Shown: positions 1 through 8,802, counted from the first letter of the stretch. The stretch: 64,000 nucleotides of DNA from Verrucomicrobiota bacterium (GCA_028293545.1 JAQGOP010000010.1:30909-94908); one strand, 5' to 3'. A program made the numbers and translations. Notes: generated by a model not told the origin, from the sequence alone.

Positions 1-671
1 TAGACATTCGTCGCGACGATTTCGCCGCTGGGCTCGAAGCCCTTCTGGCCGGCAAGCGCAATCGCTTCGTCCTTATCGCTGCCCGAGATGGTGGCGTCTT
101 CCTGCTCGGTGCCGTCGCCGGTGACGCCGATCGCCGCGACGACCACGCCATCCTTATAAAGCGGCACGCCGCCCGGTGACCCGTAAAGCCGCGAGCCCGG
201 GATACGGTCGCCATTCAGCTCGCGGAAATAATTGATGTCGGAGTAGGCCAGGTTCGAAAAACCCACGCCGACGAGCGGCCCGGGCGAACGATTAAAAACC
301 CCCGGCGGAAAATTCTGCTGGATGATGAAGCCGGCGGTGCGCGACGTGAAGGCCTCGCCGTTGCTGCTCAGGAAAATCGAGGTGCCCGCCTTGGCGACGG
401 CGATGGCGCGCTCCGAGGCGCTGACCGTGTTGCTACCGTTGGCGCGGCGCACGAGCAACGCCCGTCCGTCGCGGTCGACGATGGCGATCACCGCCGCGGG
501 CACGATTTCCGAGGCCCGGTCCGCCGCGTGGATATAAATCGAATTGAGGTCCCCGACATTAAGGGGAACCGCCGCCACTGCGGTGCGAGCACCCAAGGCG
601 GCCAGCATCGCGGACGCGAACCATGGCAGGCCGCGAGCACGCTGGATCAGGTTGGCAAAAACACGCAGCAT
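1..671 (-). CDS. Secreted haem-binding (GlcG/HbpS-type) domain protein, 3' end outside window
   Basis: The minus strand is open from an ATG at 669-671 to the left window edge, so the gene is partial (about 223 codons seen). The product begins with a basic stretch and a hydrophobic segment (MLRVFANLIQRARGLPWF, then ASAMLAALGARTAVAA), which reads as a signal peptide. The body carries the hallmark texture of the haem-degrading/HbpS-GlcG family (PF03928): VIAIVDRDGRALLVRRANG near the start, GGVPLYKDGVVVAAIGVTGD later, followed by DKDEAIALAG. Family members bind haem or cobalamin, or act as accessory proteins in glycolate loci; the ligand here is unknown. Export makes a periplasmic scavenging or sensing role likely. 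A 305-base gap with a large inverted repeat separates it from recN upstream. Confidence 0.8.
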   Translation of the reverse strand, partial: MLRVFANLIQRARGLPWFASAMLAALGARTAVAAVPLNVGDLNSIYIHAADRASEIVPAAVIAIVDRDGRALLVRRANGSNTVSASERAIAVAKAGTSIFLSSNGEAFTSRTAGFIIQQNFPPGVFNRSPGPLVGVGFSNLAYSDINYFRELNGDRIPGSRLYGSPGGVPLYKDGVVVAAIGVTGDGTEQEDATISGSDKDEAIALAGQKGFEPSGEIVATNV

Positions 672-846
672 TTCCAGATTCAGCGGAGGCAAAGCGCGCC
701 CGGGTGGCGAGCATTTTTATCCACGAAGCGGACCGAAGAAACCCTTACCTTGGCGCGGAGTTCGCGAATTTTTAAGCGATCGAGAGTTTGACCGACCGAA
801 CCCAATCCATTTTCCACGAAACCAAAATCGAACCCGCGGAGTGAGT

Positions 847-955
847 GGCCGCAAAAAAGCGCAAGTTTCCCAGGCTTCGTATCCACACTTCCGCGCGCTT
901 ATAAGCGCTCTCGAATCTCCTTCGCAGCCGCTGAAACTTGCGCTTTTTTGCGGCC
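847..955. repeat. Large perfect inverted repeat with nested palindrome between recN and the haem-binding gene
   Basis: Two 23-base arms, 847-869 (starting GGCCGCAAAAAAGCGC) and 933-955, are perfect reverse complements separated by 63 bases. The loop contains a second perfect palindrome, GCGCTTATAAGCGC, at 895-908. It lies 21 bases past the recN stop codon. It could act as a transcription terminator or mRNA-stabilising structure in either direction, but there is no clean T-run after the stem, so a miniature mobile element or REP-like repeat is also possible. Confidence 0.75.
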
Positions 956-976
956 AACCCTCCTCTGCTCCGCTGC

Positions 977-2638
977 TTACTTTCCCAGCAATTCCTCGGC
1001 GTGCGCGAGGGCGCTCTTCGCCTTGCTGTCGCCGAGCATGCGCGCGATTTCAGTGACGCGGGCCTTTCGGCTGGCTTGGATCGGCTCGATCGTCACCACG
1101 GCGCGGTCCTTCGACTGGTCCTTGGTGACCACGAGATGACACGTGGCCTGCGCCGCAACCTGCGGGAGATGGGTCACGCACAGCACTTGGTGCGACTTCG
1201 CGATCCCGGCCATTTTTTCCCCGACCACGCGGCCGATTTCGCCGCCGACGTTGGCATCGACTTCGTCGAACACCAACAGCGGCACTTCGTCGAGGTCGGC
1301 GAGCACGGTTTTCAGCGCGAGCATCACGCGCGCAAGTTCGCCGCTCGAAGCGACTCGGTTCAAGGGCAGCGGCGCTTCGCCAACATTGGGTGAGAACAAA
1401 AACTCCGCCCCGCAATCGCCGGTCGGCCCGAGCTCGGCCAGGGGAACCAGGCGGATCGAGAAATCCGCTTTCTTGAAACCGAGCTGGGCGATCGATTTCG
1501 CCGCGACCTTCGCCAGTTCCCTGGCGGCTTTTTCGCGCGCGCTGCGAAGAGTCGCCGCTTCTTTTTTGGCCGCCCGGAGCGCGTCGGTCATCTGCCGCTC
1601 AAGCCGGGCGAGCGTGCCTTCCAAGTCGCCCTGCACCTCGAGGCGGCGCCGCATTTCATCGCGCGCGGCGAGCACCACCGGCAGCTCGCCGCCATGTTTG
1701 CGCTTCAGCTCGAGCCAGGTGTTCATCTGCGCCGCCAGCTGTTCGGCCTGCTCGGGATCAAATTGCAGCTCCTGGCTCAATGCGGAAAATTCCGCGCCGA
1801 GATCGTTCAGCTCCACCGCGGCGGACGACAGGCGATCGGCGAGGGGTTTGCTGGTGGCGTCGATGTTCTCGATTTGCCGCGCCTCCCGGAGCAAGGCCGC
1901 GATCCGCGTCTGCACGCCGTCTTCGCCGGTGAGTCCGCCGGCAAGCGCCTGGGAGAGTTCGATCAATTCCTGTGAGCGACTCATGCGCGCAAAATCGCGC
2001 TCGAGGGTATCGATCGCCGCGTCCGTCAGGTCCAACGCATCGATGCGCGCGAGCTGGTTCTGGAGAAACTCGATTTGGTCCGGGGCGAGCTTGGTTTCAT
2101 GCGCGATCCGATCCTTTTCCGCGACCAGGCCCCGCCACTCGGAATATTTCGCCTGGTAAACTTCCAGCGCACCGTCGGCGCGCCCAAAAAGGTCGAGCAG
2201 CTTGAGCTGGAAACTTTCCTTGAGGAGGCGCCGCGGTTCGCTCGGGCCGTGGAAATCGACCCAATGCTCCCCGAGCTGCTGGAGCGCGGAGAGCGTGGCG
2301 AGGCTGCCATTGACGGAAATCCTCGGCGCTTTTTCGCGCGGCACGCTTCGCTTCAGGATCAGCAATCCATCCTCGCAAGGCGGCAGGTCGAGCGAAGCGA
2401 GGACGGCATCGATCCGTTTCGAGTCGGTAAAAAACAGCGCGGCTTCCGCTTCGGCCGCCGGCGCGCCCTGGCGTATGATGGTCTTGTCGGCGCGCTCGCC
2501 CGCAAGCAGCGCCAGGGCGCCGAGAAGAATGCTCTTGCCCGCGCCGGTTTCGCCGGTGACAGCGGTGAAGCCCTCCTCGAAATCGAGCGCCACTTCCTCG
2601 AGGAGCGCGAGATTCCGGATGCGGAGGGATTGGAGCAT
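977..2638 (-). CDS. recN: DNA repair protein RecN
   Basis: 553 residues, the usual RecN length. RecN is an SMC-like ATPase that acts early in double-strand break repair, holding DNA ends for recombination. Residues 29-36 are the Walker A motif GETGAGKS. The centre is a long charged coiled-coil region, and the C-terminal ATPase half carries the ABC signature region (ASSGELARVMLALK) and Walker B LLVFDEVDANVGGEIG. The ATG at 2638 is followed directly by the conserved MLQSLRIRNLALLEE start. It appears monocistronic: a hairpin element lies upstream (2715-2853) and a large inverted repeat downstream. Confidence 0.97.
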   Translation of the reverse strand: MLQSLRIRNLALLEEVALDFEEGFTAVTGETGAGKSILLGALALLAGERADKTIIRQGAPAAEAEAALFFTDSKRIDAVLASLDLPPCEDGLLILKRSVPREKAPRISVNGSLATLSALQQLGEHWVDFHGPSEPRRLLKESFQLKLLDLFGRADGALEVYQAKYSEWRGLVAEKDRIAHETKLAPDQIEFLQNQLARIDALDLTDAAIDTLERDFARMSRSQELIELSQALAGGLTGEDGVQTRIAALLREARQIENIDATSKPLADRLSSAAVELNDLGAEFSALSQELQFDPEQAEQLAAQMNTWLELKRKHGGELPVVLAARDEMRRRLEVQGDLEGTLARLERQMTDALRAAKKEAATLRSAREKAARELAKVAAKSIAQLGFKKADFSIRLVPLAELGPTGDCGAEFLFSPNVGEAPLPLNRVASSGELARVMLALKTVLADLDEVPLLVFDEVDANVGGEIGRVVGEKMAGIAKSHQVLCVTHLPQVAAQATCHLVVTKDQSKDRAVVTIEPIQASRKARVTEIARMLGDSKAKSALAHAEELLGK

Positions 2639-2714
2639 GGCGGTTACCGATGGACCGCCCTTTCGCGTTCGTCAAAGCCACTTCTTCCCCACGCGGAAAA
2701 ACCCTCGGAAGTTT

Positions 2715-2853
2715 AACCACGAATGAACCCGAATGAATACGAATTCGAACCTCGATGCCGGAGATCTTTTGCGGGAGCTCCGAGTTAAGTCCTAGGTTCC
2801 GAACTGAACATTTCGCCTTTTCTGATTCGTGTTCATTCGGGTCCATTCGTGGT
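2715..2853. repeat. Dispersed hairpin element, copy 1 (CCACGAATG family)
   Basis: The left arm 2715-2743 begins ACCACGAATGAACCCGAAT and the right arm 2825-2853 is its reverse complement at 27 of 29 positions. The intervening 81 bases differ from those of the second copy (47752-47893), which shares the same arm sequence ACCACGAATGGACACGAAT. The element fills most of the divergent gap between recN and the SDR gene. Confidence 0.8.
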
Positions 2854-2913
2854 GAAGCCGGTTTTGAATCTACTCGCCAGAGTTAGGCCTGCTCGCAGAT
2901 TTCGCCTTCATTC

Positions 2914-3669
2914 ATGATCAACCTCACCGGGCAACGCGTTTTCGTCGTGGGTGGCAGCCGGGGGATCGGGCGTGCCGCCGCCCTCATGGCCGCGAAGGCG
3001 GGCGCCGATGTCGGGATCAGTTATGCGCGCGATCGCGCGTCGGCGAACGACGTCGTGAAAAAAATCGAGGCCCTCGGCCGGCGTTCATTGGCGGTGCAGG
3101 CCGACGTCACCGATGAACCGGCTATGATCACCGCGACCGACTCCGTCGCCATGGCCCTGGGCGGGCTCGACGGCCTTGTCGTTTCCGCCGGGATTTTCGA
3201 GGGCCAACCGCTCGAGGAAATGACCCTCGAGCTGTGGAACCGCGTGCTCGCCACGAATCTCACCGGGACCTTCCTCGCGATGAAAGCGGCTGTGCCGCAC
3301 CTGAAAAAAGCCCAAGGTGGCTCGGTGATCGTCTACACTTCCACCGCGGGACAGCGGGGCAGCGACACCTACTCCGCCTACGCCACGAGCAAGGCCGGCC
3401 AGATCATGTTCATGCGCAGCATGGCGCGGGAGCTGGCCCCGGCGAAAATCCGCGTGAACTGCGTGGCCCCGGCGTGGACGGAAACCGATATGGCTCGCGA
3501 CTCCATTTCCGCGATCGGCCGCGACAAGCTCATCGCCGGATTTCCCCTCGGACGCATTGGCCAGCCCGACGATATCGCCGGCGCGACCGTTTATCTCCTT
3601 TCGAAACTCGCCGAATTCGTCACCGGGATGACTCTCACCGTCGACGGTGGCCAGGACATGCGCGGGTAG
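2914..3669 (+). CDS. SDR-family NAD(P)-dependent oxidoreductase
   Basis: 251 residues, a classical short-chain dehydrogenase. The Rossmann glycine motif GGSRGIGRA starts at residue 13, the structural motif reads VVSAGIF in place of the usual NNAG, and the catalytic tetrad region is STAGQRG then YSAYATSK (Tyr and Lys of YxxxK). The C-terminus ends VDGGQDMRG, typical of the FabG/glucose-dehydrogenase-like group. The substrate cannot be read from sequence. An arginine-rich start after the glycine motif does not settle NADP over NAD. It is divergent from recN and 102 bases upstream of a small unknown gene on the same strand. Confidence 0.9.
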   Translation: MINLTGQRVFVVGGSRGIGRAAALMAAKAGADVGISYARDRASANDVVKKIEALGRRSLAVQADVTDEPAMITATDSVAMALGGLDGLVVSAGIFEGQPLEEMTLELWNRVLATNLTGTFLAMKAAVPHLKKAQGGSVIVYTSTAGQRGSDTYSAYATSKAGQIMFMRSMARELAPAKIRVNCVAPAWTETDMARDSISAIGRDKLIAGFPLGRIGQPDDIAGATVYLLSKLAEFVTGMTLTVDGGQDMRG

Positions 3670-3771
3670 GAAATTGCCAGGACGGGACCGCCGTACGTGA
3701 CGAATGGATTTGCTGCGCGTAAGCGATTCCCGCAATGGATATGAACAGGAATTTCCGAAGTCTTAACACCA

Positions 3772-4104
3772 ATGACGATTGAAGATCTTAAAGTCGGGCA
3801 CTGGTACCGAATCCAACATTTTGGAGCGAGGGCGCTCGATAAATACAGTGGGCTTGCGCAGTTCGTGGGCATGGATCCTCCCGGCTATCCGAAGGGGTCC
3901 CTCGATTTTCTTTGCCAGGACGGCGTGGCCGGGGTGTTCCCGATCCAGTCCGTCGCCGGAGAGGAAAAATTGCCGACGAAAAAAACCGACGTTCGCACGG
4001 TCCTGACCGAGGCGATGGCGCAGATGTACGCGCTGAACCACGACAAGCACGTCGACTACATCCTCACGCGCCTGAAGCCGTTCCTGAAAGAGCCCGCTGA
4101 GTAA
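3772..4104 (+). CDS. Small conserved-looking hypothetical protein (110 aa)
   Basis: I do not recognise the family. The protein opens MTIEDLKVGHWYRIQHFG, which resembles small proteins with an SH3-like beta-barrel start, continues with an acidic and glycine-rich middle, and ends with a helical stretch (VRTVLTEAMAQMYALNHD). No signal peptide or membrane segment is visible, so it is probably cytoplasmic. Base composition and codon positions match the neighbours, which supports a real gene. It stands alone on the plus strand between the SDR gene and a hairpin (4110-4187) that separates it from the convergent MFS gene. Confidence 0.7.
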   Translation: MTIEDLKVGHWYRIQHFGARALDKYSGLAQFVGMDPPGYPKGSLDFLCQDGVAGVFPIQSVAGEEKLPTKKTDVRTVLTEAMAQMYALNHDKHVDYILTRLKPFLKEPAE

Positions 4105-4109
4105 TTGAA

Positions 4110-4187
4110 GTAGCGCAGGCGGCTCGCCTGCTCCGGGATTGGGAACTTGAAATTCGATCTTCGGAGCAGGCGGGCCGCCTGCGCTAC
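4110..4187. terminator. Strong hairpin between convergent genes (possible bidirectional terminator or REP-type repeat)
   Basis: Arms 4110-4135 (starting GTAGCGCAGGCGGCTCGCC) and 4162-4187 are reverse complements at 25 of 26 positions with a 26-base loop. The right arm contains the stop codon of the MFS gene, and the left arm begins five bases after the stop of the 110-aa gene. The position suggests termination for both genes, but no T-run follows either arm. Confidence 0.65.
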
Positions 4188-5416
4188 CTCGGCGCCGGGA
4201 CCACTGCCGCCCGCGGCTTCAACACGAGCAGCAAGACTGCCGTGATCAACAATCCGCCCGCCGCGCACTGGAACACGATCGCGAGATCAACCTTCGAGTC
4301 CCGCAACGCCCCACTCGCGTACGTCATGGCGCCGCCGGCCAGGCACCCGATCATGTTCAGAAAACCGTAGCCCGTCGCGCTGTACCGCTCATCGACCAGC
4401 GAACGCAGGATCGGCATGAGGTTCGCATCGTAGAAGCCGCGCCCGATTCCAAACAGCACCAACCCGCCCAACGCGATCGCGAGGGTTTCGCTCCAACCCA
4501 GCACGAACAGCGCCGGCGCGGCGGCCAGGTAGCCCAGCGCCGGTACCAGCATTCGGCCGCGGGGCCGGGTTCGGGCCCAACGATCCGCCCATGCGCCCCC
4601 CACCAGGATTCCCGCGAGCGACGCCACTTGCAGATAGGCCGTCGCGGACAGGCCGGCGGTGCCCAATCCGAGTTTGAAATGCTCCCGCAGATACGTCGGG
4701 AGCCAGCCATAGATCGCCCAATTCGCCACTCCGACCAGTGCGTTCAGGAGGAGCAGAATCGTAAAAGCCTTCCGGGAAAATAATTCACGCAGCGCGGGGC
4801 CGACCCGCACGCCATTCGACACCACCGCGGCTGCTTCGCTTCGCGGGGCATCGCGGAGAAAAAACATCAGGCAGAGCGCGTAGCCGACGCCGATGGCGCC
4901 GAGGATGGTGAAGCCCATCCGCCAGCCGTACGCTTCCGCGATAAAACCGCCCAAGCCGCCGAGCGCGCCGCCCGCATACATCCCGCTGCCGTGCAGAGCC
5001 GTCGCCAGGGATCGCGTGGACCCGCGGTGATGGTCGGAAATCAGCGCCAGTGCCGCCGGCAGATAACACGCCTCGCTCACCCCCATCAAGGCCCGCGCCC
5101 AGAAGAGGCCTTGGTACGACTGCATATGACCCGTCAACCAGGTGACCAGCGACCAGATGAGCAGGCTGACGAGGATCACCCCGCGACGACTGTACCGATC
5201 GGCCAGGAATCCACAGCACGGACTCGCAAGCCCGTAGACCCAGAGGAACACCGAAGTCAGCAAGCCGAACTGCGCCTCGGTCATCGGGATGTCCGCGAGG
5301 ATGGGCTCGCGCATCGTCGTGATAACGAGCCGATCCAGGTAATTGAGCAGCGCCACCACCCAAAGCAGCGCCACCGTCGCCCAAGCCACCCGGCTTCCGA
5401 TTGTTGATTTAGTCAT
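4184..5416 (-). CDS. MFS transporter, probable sugar-acid (sialate or hexuronate-like) importer
   Basis: About 410 residues with the twelve hydrophobic segments of the major facilitator superfamily. The amino terminus (WATVALLWVVALLNYLDRL) and the DRYSRRG-like loop between helices 2 and 3 are typical of sugar-acid carriers. I place the start at the ATG at 5414-5416 (MTKSTIGSRVAWATV) because it overlaps the stop codon of the kelch gene as ATGA; a longer frame runs to 5515 but would lie inside the upstream gene and adds a non-hydrophobic tail. The overlap implies translational coupling with the NanM-like mutarotase, so the pair probably handles one sugar. Sialic acid is the best guess; uronates remain possible. 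Confidence 0.85.
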   Translation of the reverse strand: MTKSTIGSRVAWATVALLWVVALLNYLDRLVITTMREPILADIPMTEAQFGLLTSVFLWVYGLASPCCGFLADRYSRRGVILVSLLIWSLVTWLTGHMQSYQGLFWARALMGVSEACYLPAALALISDHHRGSTRSLATALHGSGMYAGGALGGLGGFIAEAYGWRMGFTILGAIGVGYALCLMFFLRDAPRSEAAAVVSNGVRVGPALRELFSRKAFTILLLLNALVGVANWAIYGWLPTYLREHFKLGLGTAGLSATAYLQVASLAGILVGGAWADRWARTRPRGRMLVPALGYLAAAPALFVLGWSETLAIALGGLVLFGIGRGFYDANLMPILRSLVDERYSATGYGFLNMIGCLAGGAMTYASGALRDSKVDLAIVFQCAAGGLLITAVLLLVLKPRAAVVPAPR

Positions 5417-6423
5417 GCGAAAACTTTCCTGCGCTCGCGCTCCAGCGCCCACACCTCCGGGGACCGGTATCCCGGAATGCGCTCTCCATTCGGTACGATC
5501 CATTGTCGGTCCCATTCTGTCGCCGGCACCGTCGCCCGCGAAAATGGCGCCTGGCCGCGCACGCTCCAGCGATCCCGGCTGGGATCATAGGCCAGGATGT
5601 CCCGCGGAAATCCCGGATGACCCGGCCCGTCGAGATGCCGCCGCCCGCCGTCGTCGCCTCCGATCACCAGCAGCTGCCCGTCGCGAGCCAACGGCGCCGG
5701 TGACGGTGCCGCCACCGCCGGGCGCGGGAGATCGGCGAGGCGCGTCCACCCCTTGCCCGCACGATACGCGTACGCGTCATTGAGGTAGGTCCGCACCGGT
5801 TTGCCGGCTGCATCGGACTTCAGGCTTACTCCGCTCATCAGGTAGAATGTTTCGTCGATGGAACCGGCCACTGCCAGCATTCGCGGCGCACCGGGACAAG
5901 GCGGCAGTTCGCGCCATCCGCATTCGGGCGCATTCAAATCGAGCGCCCAGAATGTCGACAGCGCGGCGGTATCGGTCGGCGTCGCCGTGCCTCCTGCCAG
6001 GTAAAAAGTTTTCCCCACCTTCGCGCCGCTCATGAACGCGCAGGGCCGCGGCAAGGCGGGCCATTGGTCCCGGCTCAGCATCCGACCATCCCACTTGAGC
6101 AAAAAAACGTCGGCGAAATTTTCGCGCGCATCCCCACCGCCGGCGCAGATCACGCCCTCCGGGATGGTGACTGAGACTCCATAAGCATTCGCGCGCGGCA
6201 GTTTTCCCACCTTGATCCAATCCGCATCGCGGGCAGCGAGGAGATACACTTCGTCGGACCAGATTTTAGTGCCGCCTTCCCAAGGGCGTTTCCCGGGGAA
6301 ATTGGCGCCGCCAGCCACGAGCAAAGCCCCGCCGGCGACACCCGTGAACGGCGCAGCAAAGCCCTCGGGATCCGGCAGTGATTTCAACTGCGTCCAATGA
6401 AGCTCACCTTGCGCAGTAGCCAT
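5413..6423 (-). CDS. nanM: Kelch-repeat mutarotase, N-acetylneuraminate epimerase (NanM)-like
   Basis: 336 residues of repeated kelch blades (GGxxF then W patterns). The first blade has GGANFPGKRPWEGG, very close to the NanM signature, and later blades show the usual VIPEGVICAGGGD and FYLAGGTA pairs. NanM enzymes convert the alpha anomer of sialic acid released by sialidases into the beta form that is transported. No clear cleavable signal peptide is visible, whereas E. coli NanM is periplasmic, so location is uncertain. Its stop overlaps the start of the MFS carrier. The gene sits beside a regulator and a NanA-like lyase, which fits a sialate module, although nanE and nanK are not in the window. 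Confidence 0.82.
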   Translation of the reverse strand: MATAQGELHWTQLKSLPDPEGFAAPFTGVAGGALLVAGGANFPGKRPWEGGTKIWSDEVYLLAARDADWIKVGKLPRANAYGVSVTIPEGVICAGGGDARENFADVFLLKWDGRMLSRDQWPALPRPCAFMSGAKVGKTFYLAGGTATPTDTAALSTFWALDLNAPECGWRELPPCPGAPRMLAVAGSIDETFYLMSGVSLKSDAAGKPVRTYLNDAYAYRAGKGWTRLADLPRPAVAAPSPAPLARDGQLLVIGGDDGGRRHLDGPGHPGFPRDILAYDPSRDRWSVRGQAPFSRATVPATEWDRQWIVPNGERIPGYRSPEVWALERERRKVFA

Positions 6424-6629
6424 TCACTCGTGGGGTCAGGGAAAAGGGGCGCAGGCTTCGTCACCGAGGAAGCGCACGCATTCCAGAATTTCATTTCCAG
6501 ACCCATCCGTCACAAAGGAATTTTTCTGGTCTGCTCACCTGATCAGATCATCGCGAAGCGAAACGTCCCATTGAACACCCGATTCAATTTAAGAAGGAAA
6601 CCTTCGACAAATCCCGATCCGCCATCGGC

Positions 6630-7724
6630 TCACGCCGTGGTCGGCGCGGTCAGCCGGCGCAGCGAACCACCCGGCACAAATACCGGGTTCAGGTAAGTCG
6701 CTTCCGTGTTGGCGGCCGCGGACCGCATCAGGGCCCGCGCAATCTGCCGGGCGAACTGCGCCGGCGAGATTTCGTAATGCGCGATTCGCGGCACCACCAT
6801 GTCGAGGAATGCTTCCCATTCGATCGACAGCAGCGAAATGTCCTGCGGCACCCGCAATCCCAGCCGCATCAAATGGCTGAACGCCGTCAGCGTCGGCGCC
6901 GCCCGCGCGCCGATCAGCACGCTCGGACGGACCGGATCGGCGAGCAACCGATCGACCGTGCGGCAGATGTCGGTGGGTTCCTCCTCGCAGGCAACCACCA
7001 TGATGCTGGCCGCGGCATACTTCGCCTTTCCGATTGCCTGCCGGAGTCCCGTTTCGGTGGCGAGGACACCGGCGCTTGAAATCCGTGGCGTGATCAGCGC
7101 CAGCTGGCGATGACCCAGCCCGAGCAGCGTGTGCGCCGCGTGCACCCCGGCGGCATGCGAGGCGATATCGATCGCCGGGAGATGAATCCCCTCGAAGCGA
7201 GTGCCGGCGAGAAGGACAAATTCGCTGCGCGCCTGAAACCATTCCTGCATGGCGCGGGTGCTGAGCACCGGCACCCAGTCGTTGTGCGGGTGTTTTTCGA
7301 TCAGGCTCTCAAGCGCGTGCGTGGGATTCGCGCGATATGCCTTCGGCAGGTCGTGGACGCTCAGCTGAATGCCCTGGCCGTTGAGAATGATGCGGAGTTC
7401 GTCGACCCACAGTGAGACGAAGAGCCGAAGTTTCGTCAGCGGCGCCGGCACCAGCAGCGACACTTTTCGCGAGGCAGGGGCGCGCTGCCGCACCTGCACC
7501 GCCCGTGCCGTGATGGCGCAGGGCCGGCCTTGCGCGATCTTGAGAAAGCCGCCGCGCCCCAGATCCGCCAGGGCGGCGCGGAGCGTCCAGCGGCTGACGC
7601 GGAGTTCGCGGCTCAGCACGCGCTCGCCGGGAAGTTCATGCTGCCAGCGCCGCTGCCGCATGCCTTCCAGCAGCACCGCCTCGGTCTGCGCGATCAGGGA
7701 AATCTTCTGCGGCGTGTCGTGCAT
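6630..7724 (-). CDS. GntR/LacI hybrid transcriptional regulator of the sugar-acid locus
   Basis: About 364 residues. The first 75 form a GntR-type winged helix (LPGERVLSRELRVSRWTLRAALADLGRGGFL), followed by a LacI/periplasmic-binding-protein fold (KVSLLVPAP, HAAHTLLGLGHRQLALITPR, LGLRVPQDISLLSIEW), the arrangement known for sugar-responsive regulators. I chose the ATG at 7722-7724, preceded by a good ribosome-binding site (AGGAG, 12 bases upstream on the minus strand); a longer frame to 7952 runs into the divergent aldolase gene. It is divergent from the aldolase operon and 206 bases upstream of the NanM-like gene, so it probably controls both units. Confidence 0.88.
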   Translation of the reverse strand: MHDTPQKISLIAQTEAVLLEGMRQRRWQHELPGERVLSRELRVSRWTLRAALADLGRGGFLKIAQGRPCAITARAVQVRQRAPASRKVSLLVPAPLTKLRLFVSLWVDELRIILNGQGIQLSVHDLPKAYRANPTHALESLIEKHPHNDWVPVLSTRAMQEWFQARSEFVLLAGTRFEGIHLPAIDIASHAAGVHAAHTLLGLGHRQLALITPRISSAGVLATETGLRQAIGKAKYAAASIMVVACEEEPTDICRTVDRLLADPVRPSVLIGARAAPTLTAFSHLMRLGLRVPQDISLLSIEWEAFLDMVVPRIAHYEISPAQFARQIARALMRSAAANTEATYLNPVFVPGGSLRRLTAPTTA

Positions 7725-7756
7725 ATTCGGCGGTTTCTCCTGCGAGCTGGTCTGGT

Positions 7757-7788
7757 TCACATAACTGTGACTTGGGTTTGCCGGGCAA
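7757..7788. promoter_or_regulatory. Candidate operators between regulator and aldolase operon
   Basis: The 142-base divergent gap holds two short inverted repeats: TCACATAACTGTGA at 7757-7770 (5-base arms) and TTGCCGGGCAA at 7778-7788. Their position between a sugar regulator and its divergent target suits operator sites. I did not find matching copies in the 206-base gap before the NanM-like gene, so this stays tentative. Confidence 0.35.
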
Positions 7789-7866
7789 GCTGAATCCCAG
7801 CAGCCTCGTGGGAAATAACCGGAGGCGTTCGCCCCTTGGTTTTTTATCCCCTCCGCTCCGAATCCT

Positions 7867-8802
7867 TTGAAAACGTATAGCCTCATCAACGGCCTGATTG
7901 CCGCTCCGTTCACTCCCTTGCAGGCCGACGGCGAACTGAATCTCGGAGCCATCCCCGCCTACGCAAAGCGGCTGGTGGGCGACGGCGTCAACGGCGCCTT
8001 CGTCTGCGGCACGACCGGGGAAGGCGCCTCGCTCACGACCGCCGAGCGGATGAAGGTCGCGCAGGCGTGGGGTGAAACCAAGGCGGCCCTGAAGCTCATC
8101 GTCCACGTCGGCCACAATGCGAACGCCGACAGTCGGGCGCTCGCCGCCCATGCCCAACAGGTCGGGGCCTATGCCATTGCCACGCTCGCGCCGGGATTTT
8201 TTCGGCCCGCGAACATCGCCGACCTCATCGACTGGTGCGCGCCCGTCGCCGCGGCGGCGCCCAAACTGCCGTTCTACTATTATCACATGCCGTCGATGGT
8301 GGGCGCCGATTTTCCGATGGCGGAGTTCCTCCCGCAGGTGGCAAAGCAGATCCCGACCTTCGCCGGCATCAAGTACACCCACGACAATCTCATGGATTTC
8401 GGCAACACCCTGTCCGCCGCCGACCGGCGCTACTCGGTGCTCGCGGGCCGCGACGAGATTCTCCTTTCGTATCTCGCCCTGGGCGCGGAAGGCGCCGTCG
8501 GCAGCACTTACAATTATGCGGCGCCGATTTTCCTGCGCCTCATCGCGGCGCACACCCGCGGCGATCTCGTCGAGGCGCGGAAATGGCAGGCGCTGGTCCG
8601 CGCGTTCATCGGCGTGATGGGTAAATTCGGCGGCCTCGGCGCCAACAAGGCCATGATGAAGCTTGCGACCGGCATCGACTGCGGCCCCACCCGTCCTCCC
8701 GTGCGCGATCTCCCCGCCGCGCAGCTGGCCCCCTTGCGCGCCCAGCTTGAGTCGATCGGGTTCTTCTCCGGCCTCGCGGAAGCGGCGGCCCCGGCTCGAT
8801 AA
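7867..8802 (+). CDS. nanA: N-acetylneuraminate lyase-like aldolase (DapA/NanA family)
   Basis: About 311 residues, a class I pyruvate-dependent aldolase. It starts at TTG (TTG AAA ACG), with no in-frame ATG at the conserved start. The family motifs are present: GTTGEGASLT near residue 50, the tyrosine region FYYYHMP, and the Schiff-base lysine in FAGIKYTHDN. GSTYNYAAP and later IDCGPTRPPV match the NanA branch more than dihydrodipicolinate synthase. It should cleave a 2-keto-3-deoxy sugar acid to pyruvate plus an aldehyde sugar. Sialate is the best candidate given the NanM-like neighbour, but the two dehydratase-type genes in the locus leave a 2-keto-3-deoxy aldonate possible. First gene of a three-gene plus-strand operon. 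Confidence 0.85.
   Translation: MKTYSLINGLIAAPFTPLQADGELNLGAIPAYAKRLVGDGVNGAFVCGTTGEGASLTTAERMKVAQAWGETKAALKLIVHVGHNANADSRALAAHAQQVGAYAIATLAPGFFRPANIADLIDWCAPVAAAAPKLPFYYYHMPSMVGADFPMAEFLPQVAKQIPTFAGIKYTHDNLMDFGNTLSAADRRYSVLAGRDEILLSYLALGAEGAVGSTYNYAAPIFLRLIAAHTRGDLVEARKWQALVRAFIGVMGKFGGLGANKAMMKLATGIDCGPTRPPVRDLPAAQLAPLRAQLESIGFFSGLAEAAAPAR

Noticed and set aside
5417..5515. N-terminal extension of the first MFS transporter
   Set aside because: The extra residues are not hydrophobic, lie inside the kelch gene, and the ATGA overlap at 5413-5416 gives a far better start.
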